Below, one piece after another: positions 31,779 to 42,530 of a stretch of 64,000 nt of DNA. The translations under genes were made by a program, and so were the position numbers. Each line of letters starts with the position of its first letter. Position 1 is the first letter of the stretch. Origin of the DNA: Monoraphidium neglectum (Eukaryota; Chlorophyta; Chlorophyceae; Sphaeropleales; Selenastraceae); the NCBI RefSeq assembly GCF_000611645.1, contig NW_014013626.1:71363-135362 (forward strand), given 5' to 3'. The notes under the pieces are model-generated. The model did no database searches. It had not been told where the DNA came from and saw only the letters and a list, made by a program, of their open reading frames with translations.

Positions 31779-32627
31779 AAACTTACTCGACAATGAATTT
31801 CGCTACCTTAGGACTGTCATAGTTACAGCCGCCGTTCACCGGGGCTTCGGTCGTCAGCTTCTCTTGTAAAACAAAATAACCAACTTCCTTCACCTTCCGG
31901 CACTGGGCAGGCGTCAGCCCCCATATATTGTCTTACGACTTTGCGGAGACCTGTGTTTTTGGTAAACAGTCGCCTGGGCCTGGTCACTGCGACCTGATGT
32001 TATCAGGCGCCCCTTCTTCCGAAGTTACGGGGCCAGTTTGCCGAGTTCCTTAGAGAGAGTTCTCTCGCGCCCCTTAGTATTCTCTACCTACCTACCTGTG
32101 TCGGTTTATGGTACAGGTCATTGTTGTGTTATTCGCTTACGCGAATAGTGTGCGAGCTTTTCTTGGAAGTATGACATCATTGACATCCATCCGGAACAAG
32201 TTCCGGAGAATGGGATCACGCCTTAACTCTAGAGTAGTTTTTATTCTACCTATCAACGTCTTGAACGCTTCCACTGCATTCCATGCACAGCTACAATTTA
32301 GCCTTCTTCGTCCCTCGGTCCCCACAACAATGAGTACAGGAATATTAACCTGTTTGCCATCGACTACGCCGTTCGGCCTCGCCTTAGGTCCTGACTCACC
32401 CCCCATGGACGAACCTTGTGGAGGAACCCTTAGGTTTTCGGGGCATTGGATTCTCACCAATGTTTTCGTTACTCAAGCCGACATTCTCACTTCCACACTG
32501 TCCACGAACACTTACGTGATCGCTTCACCCAATGTAGAACGCTCCCCTACCGATTCTTTTCATTAAAAAAATCCCACAGCTTCGGCAGACCGCTTAGTCC
32601 CGGCCATTATCGGCGCAAGAACGCTTT

Positions 32628-32673
<46 letters not shown>

Positions 32674-33786
32674 AAACCTCCTGGTTGTTTCAGCATTCTC
32701 ACATCCTTTTCCACTTAGCGGTCATTTAGGGGCCTTAGCTGGTGATCTGGGCTGTTTCCCTCTTGACTATGAAGCTTATCCCCCACAGTCTCACTGGTTT
32801 ACGGAAGGCTATGCCTAGTATTCGGAGTTTGCCACGACTTGGTACCGCTTTCGCAGCCCGTATCGAAACAGTGCTCTACCCCTAGACAGCTCATCGTTAC
32901 CGCTGCGCCTCAACGCATTTCGGGGAGAACCAGCTAGCTCTGAATTCGATTGGAATTTCTCCCCTAACCACAACTCATCCGCCGATTTTTCAACATCGGT
33001 CGGTTCGGACCTCCAATTGGTGTTACCCAAGCTTCATCCTGGCCATGGTTAGATCATCCAGGTTCGGGTCCATAAGAAATGACATCATGCCCTATTCAGA
33101 CTCGCTTTCGCTTGGGCTCCGGATCTTTCTCCTTAACCCGCCATTTCCTATAAGTCGCCGGCTCATTCTTCAACAGGCACGCGGTCAGGTACTTTCCCCT
33201 CCCACTGCTTGTCAGCATACGGTTTCATGTTCTATTTCACTCCCCTTAAGGGGGTTCTCTTTCAACTTTCCATCACTGTACTATTTCGCTATCGGTCACC
33301 TAAGAGTATTTAGCCTTACGAGGTGGTCCTCGCTGATTCACACGGGATTCCACGTGCCCCATGCTACTCGGGATAAAACAGATTTGTTTTTCACTTTTGA
33401 CTACTGGACTTTCACCATCTATGGTGCAGGATTCAGCTGCTTCGTCTAGAGAAGAAAAAAACTTTTAAAAAGTTTTTTTTTTGTGCGTTTTAACTGTTTT
33501 CCCACGACCCCCATCCTAAGGATGGGTTTAGGCTGTTCCCATTCCGCTCGCCGCTACTTTGGGAATCGCTTTTGCTTTCTTTTCCTTCAGCTACTAAGAT
33601 GTTTCAATTCGCTGAGTTGCCTCTTGCCCACCTATGAATTCAATGGGCAGTTCTAAGAGGTTGCCCTATTCGGGAATCTCCGGATCAATGCTTGTTGCCA
33701 GCTCCCCGAAGCGTATCGCCGGTATCTGCGCCCTTCATCGTCTTTAGGTGCCTAGGTCTCCACCATATGCCTTAATTCATTTGACC
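30848..33786 (-). rRNA. rrn23: 23S ribosomal RNA
   Basis: Full-length large-subunit rRNA on the minus strand, set by the terminal helix GGTCAAA (5', near 33786) and TTTGACC (3', near 30848). Recognisable segments include the peptidyl-transferase region, the sarcin-ricin loop (AGTACGAGAGGACC, about 31068-31081) and the 3' AGTGGGAAGGCCAGACC. Length about 2.94 kb, so I see no intron, although 23S introns are common in this group. At about 33450-33485, some 310 bases from the 5' end, there is an AT-only hairpin in a normally GC-richer variable stem. Its position resembles the 7S/3S/23S processing gaps known in Chlamydomonas. The mature molecule may therefore be fragmented. Confidence 0.96.
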
Positions 33787-33815
33787 ATTCGAAAATGTTA
33801 AAGATTTTTTTCGAG

Positions 33816-33862
33816 TCGGGCCGGGGGGAACCCCCCGAGGCCCTTCAGGCCTAGAAGACCTG
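33816..33862. repeat. GC palindromes in the trnA-23S spacer
   Basis: GGGGGGAACCCCCC and GAGGCCCTTCAGGCC-type modules inside the rRNA operon spacer. Confidence 0.8.
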
Positions 33863-33949
33863 AATGAGCGAAAATAAAAATTTTCAACATTTTAAACTTA
33901 GAAGCTCTTACGATCAGAAATTGATAAAAATATCAAACCGTGAGAGGGC

Positions 33950-34022
33950 TGGAACCTAGGAGAGTCGAACTCCTGACCCCCTGCGTGCAAAGCAGGTGCT
34001 CTACCAACTGAGCTAAGATCCC
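33950..34022 (-). tRNA. trnA-UGC: tRNA-Ala (UGC)
   Basis: Acceptor GGGATCT/AGGTTCC (with G-T pairs), anticodon loop TTTGCAC (anticodon UGC). It lies in the 16S-23S spacer and has no intron. Confidence 0.95.
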
Positions 34023-34042
34023 TAAATCGTGATTAAACTGAC

Positions 34043-34205
34043 TAGGCCTATTGGCCTCTAAGGCTTCGAGGCGAAACCCCTGCATAACGTTGCGGGGCGA
34101 AGCCCCCGTGCAGCAAAGCCCCGCGGCCCCGCAATACCGGAATAGACGATTCGGGAGGCCCACAGGGCCTCGGAGCCCCCCCGTAGAAGACCAAAGGTCG
34201 GACGG
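34043..34205. repeat. GC-rich palindrome cluster in the trnI-trnA spacer
   Basis: Includes a half CATAACGTTG element next to GCGGGGCGAAGCCCC and GAGGCCCACAGGGCCTC. It lies inside the transcribed rRNA operon. Confidence 0.85.
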
Positions 34206-34262
34206 GAAATAAAGTGGGAAGGCAGATAATATCAATTACCACTTGGAATATTTAATTCCTGG

Positions 34263-34336
34263 TGGACTATAGTAGACTTGAACTACCGACCTTGCGCTTA
34301 TCAAGCGCACGCTCTAACCGACTGAGCTAATAGTCC
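34263..34336 (-). tRNA. trnI-GAU: tRNA-Ile (GAU)
   Basis: Acceptor GGACTAT/ATAGTCC, anticodon loop TTGATAA (anticodon GAU), in the 16S-23S spacer. No intron. Confidence 0.96.
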
Positions 34337-34540
34337 TGTTGAAACAACATTGAATTATTGTTAGTTCAATTATAATGTACTAGAAAGTCGAATTCTTTCA
34401 TCCGAGATCTTTCTAGTACATTAGAAAATAGTAATGTTTTTAATGCATAAAGTATGCATAACAACGTTATGCACACAATTAAAAACTTTTCTCTAACTTG
34501 AAAAAGTTAGAAAGTCAACAGTTAACAAAAGTTAACCTGA

Positions 34541-34685
34541 AAAAGGAGGTGATCCATCCCCACCTTCCAGTAGGGATACCTTGTTACGACTTCACCCTGG
34601 TCATAAGCCGTACCTTAGTAGCTTCCCTCCAGGTGGCGTAAAGCCACCTAGTTAGGATCACCACTTTGGGTAAGACCTACTCCCG

Positions 34686-34731
<46 letters not shown>

Positions 34732-34764
34732 CATATAGCTGACTGGCGATTACTAGCGATTCCG

Positions 34765-34804
<40 letters not shown>

Positions 34805-34997
34805 GCTGAGTTTAGCAGATTGGCTTACTCTCGCGAGTTTGCTACCGATTGTCTCAGCCATTGTATTACGTGTGTAGCCCAGGATATAAGGGGCATGCTG
34901 ACTTGACGTCATCCTCTCCTTCCTCCGGTTTACACCGGCAGTCTTTTTAGAATATTAACTAAAAACAAGGGTTGCGCTCGTTGCTAGACTTAACTAT

Positions 34998-35031
<34 letters not shown>

Positions 35032-35138
35032 CCACCTGTACTCGAGTTCCTTTTCAGGCACCAATCTATCTCTAGAAAGTTCTCGGTATGTCAATCCCTG
35101 GTAAGGTTCTTCGCGTTGCATCGAATTAAACCACATAA

Positions 35139-35194
<56 letters not shown>

Positions 35195-35686
35195 CTTCCC
35201 AGGCGGGACACTTAACGCGTTAGCTACAGCACTGCTTCAAACAGCACTTAGTGTCCATCGTTTACGGCTGGGACTACAAGGGTATCTAATCCTTTTCGCT
35301 CCCCCAGCTATCGTCTCTCAGTGTCAGTCATGGCCCAGTAGAGCGCCTTCGCCACTGGTGTTCTTCCTTATCTCTGTGCATTTCACCGCTCCACAAGGAA
35401 TTCCCTCTACCCCTACCATACTCTAGCTTTTAAGTACTCCACTGCCTGTCCAAAGTTGAGCTCTGGGATTTGACAGTAGACTTTAAAAACCACCTACAGA
35501 CGCTTTACGCCCAATCATTCCGGACAATGCTTGCACCCTCTGTATTACCGCGGCTGCTGGCACAGAGTTAGCCGGTGCTTATTCCTCAAGTACCGTCATT
35601 GATTCTTCCTTGAGAAAAGAAGTTTACGATCCACGGACCTTCTTCCTTCACGCGGTATTGCTCCGTCAGGCTTTCGCCCATTGCGG

Positions 35687-35769
<83 letters not shown>

Positions 35770-36050
35770 TGATCGTCGCCTTGGGAGGCCTTTACCCCCA
35801 CCAACTAGCTAATCAGACGCAAGCCTCTCTCTTGGCAGTTTTCACTTTTAGCTCCTCAGCATTATGGGGTATTAGCAACAGTTTCCCATTGTTATCCCCC
35901 ACCAAAAGGTAAGTTCTTACGCGTTACGCACCCGTCCGCCACTGCAGTTTATTCAATGACCCGAGAGTCAACAAATAAACCTCGTACGACTTGCATGTGT
36001 TAAGCATACCGCCAGCATTCGTCCTGAGCCAGGATCAAACTCTCCAGTAA
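34541..36050 (-). rRNA. rrn16: 16S ribosomal RNA
   Basis: Small-subunit rRNA on the minus strand. The 5' part GGAGAGTTTGATCCTGGCTC is near 36045 and the 3' end GGATCACCTCCTTTT, including the anti-Shine-Dalgarno CCTCC, is near 34541. Internal universal segments such as GTGCCAGCAGCCGCGGTAAT (about 35548-35567) and GGATTAGATACCC are present. Length about 1.51 kb, no intron visible. Only one copy of the operon is in the window; in most green algal plastids it lies in the inverted repeat. Confidence 0.97.
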
Positions 36051-36335
36051 TTTTTTTTTTAAAAAAATCAGATATATATATGAAACCTCTTCGAAGTTTC
36101 TTAAAATTATATATAATTTTTTCTTTATACAAAAACTTTAATGCAATTAAATTTAGAACTTGATTTTGCCAAGCTAAAGAAAACATTGAAAAATTTTTTA
36201 AAAAGCTAAAAGCTTCGTTACCTTTCTTAAAGTTTTCCTTTGAATCTAAATAAAGTTTTTTATTTAAGTTTTTGTTTTTTATGAGTTTTCAGCAATTTGT
36301 CATTGCTTTTATTTTTTGAACATTCCTAAATCTTT

Positions 36336-36364
36336 AATTTACCAAATATTTTTTTTTTGTCAAT
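36336..36364 (-). promoter_or_regulatory. Candidate rRNA operon promoter
   Basis: On the minus strand TTGACA (36364-36359) is followed after 17 bases by TAAATT (36341-36336), about 290 bases upstream of the 16S 5' end. A perfect -35 box with canonical spacing is notable in this AT-rich background. Confidence 0.45.
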
Positions 36365-36528
36365 ACAAAAATTTTCTTCTTAAAAGTTTTTTATTATCAT
36401 AACAGTCTATTTCAAGTTATTGATTAATCATACCTAAACTTTAACTTTATATGGTATCTATTATCATACAGTTTTTATCCAATCTTCCAATTTTGTTAAA
36501 TCATTTAAATTAAGTAAAAAATGCTTGC

Positions 36529-36690
36529 TAGGCCCAACGGGCCGGGGGGGGAAACCGAGGGGCCAAAGGCCCCTCGGAAACCCCGAGGGCCGAAGGCCCT
36601 CGCATAACAACGTTCTTTCGACGGGGCCGTAGGCCCCGTGCGCAAAAGCACGGGGGGCAAAGCCCCCGAAAAAGTCGAAGATCGAAAGCA
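36529..36690. repeat. GC-rich palindrome cluster upstream of psbA
   Basis: GGCCCAACGGGCC, GGGGCCAAAGGCCCC and GGGCCGAAGGCCC followed by CGCATAACAACGTT (a half CATAAC palindrome) and CGGGGGGCAAAGCCCCCG. Confidence 0.87.
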
Positions 36691-36783
36691 CGTACTAAAG
36701 ACAATACGAATACCTAATATGAGTCGTGCTTGCATAAAAAAATTGGTTTTGGTATATATATAAATACCAGGGGTTTACATTAA

Positions 36784-37905
<1,122 letters not shown>

Positions 37906-37949
37906 TTTTTCTTTTCTCTTTTCTAAAGAAAGAGACTAGGAGTTTTTTT

Positions 37950-37983
37950 ATTAATAGGGCGGGTTCGATCCTACCCTGTTAAT
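37950..37983 (+). terminator. psbA 3' stem-loop
   Basis: ATTAATAGGGCGGG / CCTACCCTGTTAAT with a TTCGAT loop, 44 bases after the psbA stop. Confidence 0.65.
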
Positions 37984-38022
37984 TTTATTGAAAACAAAAC
38001 TAACCCTCTGCTTCTTTCGATT

Positions 38023-38190
38023 TTTGCGAGGGCTTAGGGCCGAAGGCCCTCGGGGGAGCCCGAGGGGCCTAAAGGCCCCTAGAGACCCAACGGGTCTAGG
38101 CCTAACAGGCCTCTAAGGCTTTGAGAAGCCTTCGGGAAACCGAGGGGCCAAAGGCCCTCGAGGCCCGTGGGCCTCGTAGCCCCGATATGA
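38023..38190. repeat. GC-rich palindrome cluster
   Basis: Dense run of GGGCCGAAGGCCC, GACCCAACGGGTC, GGCCTAACAGGCC and GAGGCCCGTGGGCCTC modules after psbA. Confidence 0.88.
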
Positions 38191-38238
38191 AAAGATAGGT
38201 ATGAAATTGAACTCATACCAATCTAACTTTTGATTCAG

Positions 38239-38303
38239 AACGGTAGGCCCTAGAGGCTCTTAGCCTCTCGGGGGTCGGGGGGGAACCCCCCCGGGCCTAG
38301 TAA
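38239..38303. repeat. GC palindromes before atpF
   Basis: GAGGCTCTTAGCCTC and GGGGGGGAACCCCCCC modules ending about 20 bases from the atpF stop codon. Confidence 0.82.
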
Positions 38304-38324
38304 AAAAAGAATTATTATAAACGA

Positions 38325-38624
38325 TTAAGGATTGTACTCCGTAAAACGAGACACATAAAAATTATTAACAACTACATGATAAGTTGCATCTAAACCTTTA
38401 TTTAATCTTTCTTTTACGCGACTCATAATACGTGAAATAACATATACATAAGCTTGTTTAAAAGCTTTTTGTTGATAAAATTGAATAGTTTCTTGTTTGA
38501 ATTCTTCTAATTTAGAAAGACGTTCTTCATGTTGACTAATACAATTATTCACTTCTTGAGTGACTCTTAATAAACCTTCTTCACGAATCTCTTTAGCTTT
38601 TTTCTCATTAAACTTAAAAATAAT
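38325..38624 (-). CDS. atpF: ATP synthase CF0 subunit b, C-terminal part only
   Basis: The minus strand encodes a helix-rich C-terminal half of AtpF, the peripheral stalk of ATP synthase: KAKEIREEGLLRVTQEV, then a coiled-coil-like segment and an end reading VNNFYVSRFTEYNP. The frame is open from 38624 (TAG stop just upstream) with no ATG. The similarity begins abruptly near 38607. The membrane anchor and first roughly 80 residues, which a complete subunit b needs, are not encoded upstream or elsewhere in the window. No group II domain V is visible next to the break. Either this is a copy cut at an inverted-repeat boundary, a fragment, or a gene assembled by trans-splicing. The identification rests on remembered family sequence. 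Confidence 0.75.
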   Translation of the reverse strand: MIFKFNEKKAKEIREEGLLRVTQEVNNCISQHEERLSKLEEFKQETIQFYQQKAFKQAYVYVISRIMSRVKERLNKGLDATYHVVVNNFYVSRFTEYNP

Positions 38625-38914
38625 CTAAATTCTTAAAACAAGTCTAAATTAAGTTCAATTTAATCTTGTTTTTTAATAACATTATTCATATTATTTTAAT
38701 ATTCAAATATATAGAAAATAATCATGACATAACTGAACTTCTTTAATAGAAGAAACAGAGTTTTTTAGTTCCCTACTCTATTAAAAATCAAAATAAAAAA
38801 TTTAAAACGAAATCTTCAATTCAATTCGAAACTAGTTAAAAAAGTTTTGAATTTATAATTTAAAAGAAAACGTTTTCTAAAGAAAAAAATCTTAAATGAA
38901 AAATCTTAATAAAA
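38625..38914. other. AT-rich spacer atpF fragment to rps2
   Basis: No gene or GC module. If the atpF break is an inverted-repeat junction, single-copy DNA would begin here. The right end is the rps2 leader. Confidence 0.4.
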
Positions 38915-41551
38915 ATGGCAACAATAACTAAAACTAAAAATACTTCCTTTTCTCTTAACGAAGGAAACATTTTCTCAAATTCTCAAGACAAAAATATAAA
39001 AAAATTAAAACTTAAAGAGGGTGATATTTCCATTGTAACAATTAATGCCTTAGGAACTAAAAATGTAGGTTTAGCTGAGGTTTCTAACGGATACACAGTA
39101 TTTGTTCCAAAAGCGAAACTAGGAGAAACCGTTAAAGTTCAAATTGAAAAAATTTCAACAAACCCTAAATACGCTACAGGTAAACTTATCGAAGTTTTAA
39201 AGGAAACAAAAGTAACTGTTCCTGTAAAAGTCGATGATGTACTAGAAGTCACTATTGAGAAACAAGGTCCACAAGGATCTGGCCTGTGCTTATTTAATGA
39301 AAAATTTACCATTATTGTTCAATCAACAAACTCTGCTGATTCAAACTCGCAAATTATAAAAACAGGTACAAAAAAAAAGATTAAAATTACACGAATTAAA
39401 GAAAAATATGCCTTTGCAAAACCTGTTGAAGATTTTTTAAAAAAGCCTAACACAACATTTTTAACTTCAACAAACGTAGTTTCTGAATTACGTCTAGCAA
39501 ACGATTTATTGACATCATTAACAATTGGAAGCAGTTTTAATATTACATTACCTTTAAATACAAAATGTTTAGCAAATTATGCAATTGTAAAACTAAAAAA
39601 CTCATTAATTTTTGTTAAATTAAGTTTAGGAGTTCAATTAGGTGAAACAATTAGAATTAAAATTGTGCAAACAAAATCTCATTATGCTATTGCAAAAATC
39701 ACAAAACTTTCTCCTCTCGAAAAAAAATCAAAACAATTATTAGTTAAAAACGATGTTAAAAAAATGATTGCTTCTGGAATGCATTACGGAGAAAAAGCAA
39801 TTCGTTGTCACGCAAATATGAGAAAATTTTTATGGATTCGTAAAAAAGGTAAAAATCAAAATCGTCCTTTTATGAAACGTGGTCGTCATGTAATTAATGT
39901 TTTAAAAACACGTACTTGTTTAAACAAAGCCCTACAACAATTAGGAAAATATGCTGCAAAAGGAAAAACATTCTTATTTGTAGGAACGAAAAAACCAGCA
40001 GCTTCTTTAATTGCCCGAACAGCTATGTTAAGTAAAACCTCTTATTTTGTTAATACTCGATGGTTAGGAGGTATGTTAACAAACTGGAAAACAATTTTGA
40101 AATCAATTTCTCAAATTCGCCCAATTTTAAAAGAAAAACAAAAAATGATTCAAAAAATTTTAGAAAAACGTCAAAAAATTAAAAAACGCTTACTAAAAAA
40201 AGTAAATGTATTAAGAAAAAAAAGTGAAAAATTATTAATAAAAGGTAAGCAATTGTTAACAAAAATTAAACAAGATAGAAATATCTTATTTGCACGTACT
40301 CAAGCTTTATTAACAAAAAAAATTGATATTGTGACTAAAAATAAACAACTCATTTCTAAATATTCAAAATTAAAATTACAAAAACAGAAATTTACGATTC
40401 AAACTAATTTACTGCAACAAAAAGGGAACCAGTTAATTAAACAAAAAACAACTTTACTTCAACAACTTGAAAACGCAAAACAAAAACTAGAAGATTTCAA
40501 ACAATTAAATCTTATTGGTCAAGAAATTCTGAAGTTAAAAAAACAAATGAAAAATCAAGGAAAAACTATGTGGGCTGTCCCATTTGAAAATATTGCAAAT
40601 CTTTCAAACTCTAATGAAACTTGGTTAATTCCAAATCCTTCCGCACAAATTTTAAATAAAATGATTAATACAATGAAACTAAAATACGAAAAAAACCTTT
40701 TAACATTTGCTACAACTACATCAATAAATACTAATTTGGATGGGAACAATCGTTCAAAATCTCTTCTAACAGAAACTGTAGTAATGAGTCAATTATTGAA
40801 TAAATTAACAGATTATTTACCATTTATTCAGACTTATATGAAAACACTTGTATTAAGAATTAAAACGTTACAAATCATCTGTTTAAAAGTTCATGATCAA
40901 ATTCAAATTATTTATAGAAAAACTGAATTATTAAATAGTACTAATGTAATTTCTAAAATCGATTCGAGTTTATCTTTAATTAAAATTAAATTAGAATTAG
41001 AACAAATGAATTTACAACTTTTAAAAAGAAAATTAAAACAATTAGCAGCAGAACAAAAACTTTTAAAATTTTTACCAAAACTTCGTTATTTACCTACATC
41101 GAAGAAAAAAATGTTAGAAACAGTTGAATTTTTAATGAAAAAATTCGTAGATCCAAAAATGAGTTATTCAATGGATCAAGTTTATGATCAAAAGTTAAAA
41201 TTTACTTCGAAAAAATTAGCCGCAACTCGTAAACAAAAGTGGCAACGTTTAGAAAAATATTTTGGAGGCATCACAAAAATGGCAAAAATGAAAAGAAAAC
41301 AAATTTCCAATAACGTAGTAATCTTAATTGGTCAACAAGAAGAAATGAATGCAGTTCGTGAATGTCGTAAATTAGGTATGAAGATGTTTACTGTTGTTGA
41401 TACAAACTGTAACCCTCGCTTATCAGATTATATTATTCCCGCTAATGATGATTCAAGAAATTCTATTAAATTAATTTTAGGACAAATGTTAACACATATT
41501 CGTTTAGGACAAAAATTACGTAAAAAAATTCTTTCAAAACGTTCTATGTAA
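38915..41551 (+). CDS. rps2: 30S ribosomal protein S2 with three TRAM-like units and a giant coiled coil
   Basis: S2 is a small-subunit body protein (usually 230-250 residues). Here it has 878. Residues about 30-95, 98-170 and 192-268 look like three successive TRAM-type beta-barrels (pattern VG.AEVSNGYTVFVPKAKLGE..KVQI). The S2 fold starts near 285 (MHYGEKAIRCHANMRKFLW, KTFLFVGTKKPA, VNTRWLGGMLTNWKT). It is interrupted after IKSISQIRPIL by about 350 residues of Lys/Gln/Leu-rich coiled coil. It resumes near 755 with EKYFGGITKMAKMKRKQ, VDTNCNPRLSDYIIPANDDS and the end. N-terminal extension of S2 is known in Chlamydomonas; the TRAM reading is mine. It lies 160 bases upstream of infA. Confidence 0.92.
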   Translation: MATITKTKNTSFSLNEGNIFSNSQDKNIKKLKLKEGDISIVTINALGTKNVGLAEVSNGYTVFVPKAKLGETVKVQIEKISTNPKYATGKLIEVLKETKVTVPVKVDDVLEVTIEKQGPQGSGLCLFNEKFTIIVQSTNSADSNSQIIKTGTKKKIKITRIKEKYAFAKPVEDFLKKPNTTFLTSTNVVSELRLANDLLTSLTIGSSFNITLPLNTKCLANYAIVKLKNSLIFVKLSLGVQLGETIRIKIVQTKSHYAIAKITKLSPLEKKSKQLLVKNDVKKMIASGMHYGEKAIRCHANMRKFLWIRKKGKNQNRPFMKRGRHVINVLKTRTCLNKALQQLGKYAAKGKTFLFVGTKKPAASLIARTAMLSKTSYFVNTRWLGGMLTNWKTILKSISQIRPILKEKQKMIQKILEKRQKIKKRLLKKVNVLRKKSEKLLIKGKQLLTKIKQDRNILFARTQALLTKKIDIVTKNKQLISKYSKLKLQKQKFTIQTNLLQQKGNQLIKQKTTLLQQLENAKQKLEDFKQLNLIGQEILKLKKQMKNQGKTMWAVPFENIANLSNSNETWLIPNPSAQILNKMINTMKLKYEKNLLTFATTTSINTNLDGNNRSKSLLTETVVMSQLLNKLTDYLPFIQTYMKTLVLRIKTLQIICLKVHDQIQIIYRKTELLNSTNVISKIDSSLSLIKIKLELEQMNLQLLKRKLKQLAAEQKLLKFLPKLRYLPTSKKKMLETVEFLMKKFVDPKMSYSMDQVYDQKLKFTSKKLAATRKQKWQRLEKYFGGITKMAKMKRKQISNNVVILIGQQEEMNAVRECRKLGMKMFTVVDTNCNPRLSDYIIPANDDSRNSIKLILGQMLTHIRLGQKLRKKILSKRSM

Positions 41552-41573
41552 AAATCAATTTTTCAGTAAAAAA

Positions 41574-41614
41574 ATATCTTTGCTAAATCATAAATACTGA
41601 TTTAGCCAAGATAT
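41574..41614 (+). terminator. rps2 3' stem-loop
   Basis: Inverted repeat ATATCTTTGCTAAATCA / TGATTTAGCCAAGATAT, 22 bases after the stop. Confidence 0.55.
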
Positions 41615-41711
41615 TCTAGTTTTTTAAAAATTATTAAATTAATATATTTGTAATGAAAATTAAAAACAGAATAAATTTATAGTTTTGAAAAAAAAAAGAA
41701 TAGACAAAAAA

Positions 41712-41984
41712 ATGACGCAAAGTTTTGAATTTTCGGAAGATAAGAATAGTTCTAAAATTAAACAAAAAAAACAAAAAAAATTAGTGGATATGGAAGGTAT
41801 TGTTACACATAACCTTTCTAATGGAAAATTTCGTTTAAAATTAGAAAACGGTGTTGAGGTAATTGGGCACTTATCGGGAAAAATTCGTCAAAACCGCATT
41901 AAAATTGTAGTTGGTGATAAAGTAACCGTAGAATTAAGTCCTTACGACCTTACAAAAGGTAGAATTACATATAGACATCGTTAA
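41712..41984 (+). CDS. infA: Translation initiation factor IF-1
   Basis: IF-1 is a single OB-fold protein that occupies the ribosomal A site during initiation. From residue about 28 the product reads [20 protein letters not shown], then [21 protein letters not shown] and the hallmark [22 protein letters not shown]. The first 25 or so residues are a Lys/Ser-rich extension. The ATG at 41712 is chosen; an in-frame TTG lies nine codons upstream. infA is often lost to the nucleus; from memory C. reinhardtii plastids lack it while Scenedesmus keeps it. Confidence 0.94.
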   Translation: MTQSFEFSEDKNSSKIKQKKQKKLVDMEGIVTHNLSNGKFRLKLENGVEVIGHLSGKIRQNRIKIVVGDKVTVELSPYDLTKGRITYRHR

Positions 41985-42081
41985 TTAAACAACCTTCGTT
42001 TTTCAATTAACGATGTTAATTAGGTTATAATTTAATTATAAAAAAATTTAGCTAATTTAAAAAACTAATTTTAGTAGTGAA

Positions 42082-42130
42082 AACTAAATTCGAGTTTCTA
42101 AAAATGATTTTTAGAAACTCGAATTTAGTT
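42082..42130 (+). terminator. Perfect stem-loop after infA
   Basis: Perfect inverted repeat with arms of about 22 bases (AACTAAATTCGAGTTTCTAA and complement) nearly 100 bases beyond the infA stop; probably the infA 3' end. Confidence 0.65.
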
Positions 42131-42180
42131 AATCATTTTTTGTAAAAAACAGCTGTAATTTTTAAACTAAGATTTTTTAC

Positions 42181-42209
42181 TTGTTAAATAAAAAAAATTA
42201 TAGTATAAT
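42181..42209 (+). promoter_or_regulatory. Candidate promoter of trnY
   Basis: TTGTTA and TATAAT separated by 17 bases, 17 bases upstream of trnY-GUA. Confidence 0.45.
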
Positions 42210-42226
42210 ATAATAAGTAATAGACA

Positions 42227-42308
42227 GGGTCGATGCCCGAGTGGTTAATGGGGGCGGATTGTAAATCCGCTGGCTACGCCTACGTTGGTTCGAATCCGAC
42301 TCGACCCA
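42227..42308 (+). tRNA. trnY-GUA: tRNA-Tyr (GUA)
   Basis: Class II tRNA, acceptor GGGTCGA/TCGACCC, anticodon stem GCGGA/TCCGC, loop TTGTAAA (anticodon GUA). Confidence 0.96.
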
Positions 42309-42530
42309 AACAATAAATATAGCTTGAATTATTGTTTGTAAATTAGTAAGTATAAAAAGTTTTATGTTGATTTAAAAAATTTTTCCTATTAATCTATAGG
42401 TTCGTTATTTGATTATTTTTATATTTTTAACAAAACGATTTAAAAAAAAGGTTCGATATTATTTTAATTTTTCAAAATAACGTAATAGAACGTTTTTAAT
42501 ATATCCTTACTTACATTTATTTTTTTTACT

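Noticed and set aside
30809..36186. Many open frames on both strands across 30.8-36.2 kb
   Set aside because: They overlie 23S and 16S rRNA and the spacer tRNAs and match no protein family.
36464..36735. Overlapping minus-strand frames of about 75 codons upstream of psbA
   Set aside because: Mostly translations of GC palindromes, with no conserved protein part on either side.
37955..37980. GGGCGGGTTCGATCCTACCC looks like a tRNA T-arm
   Set aside because: No acceptor, D or anticodon arm precedes it; it is the psbA 3' stem-loop.
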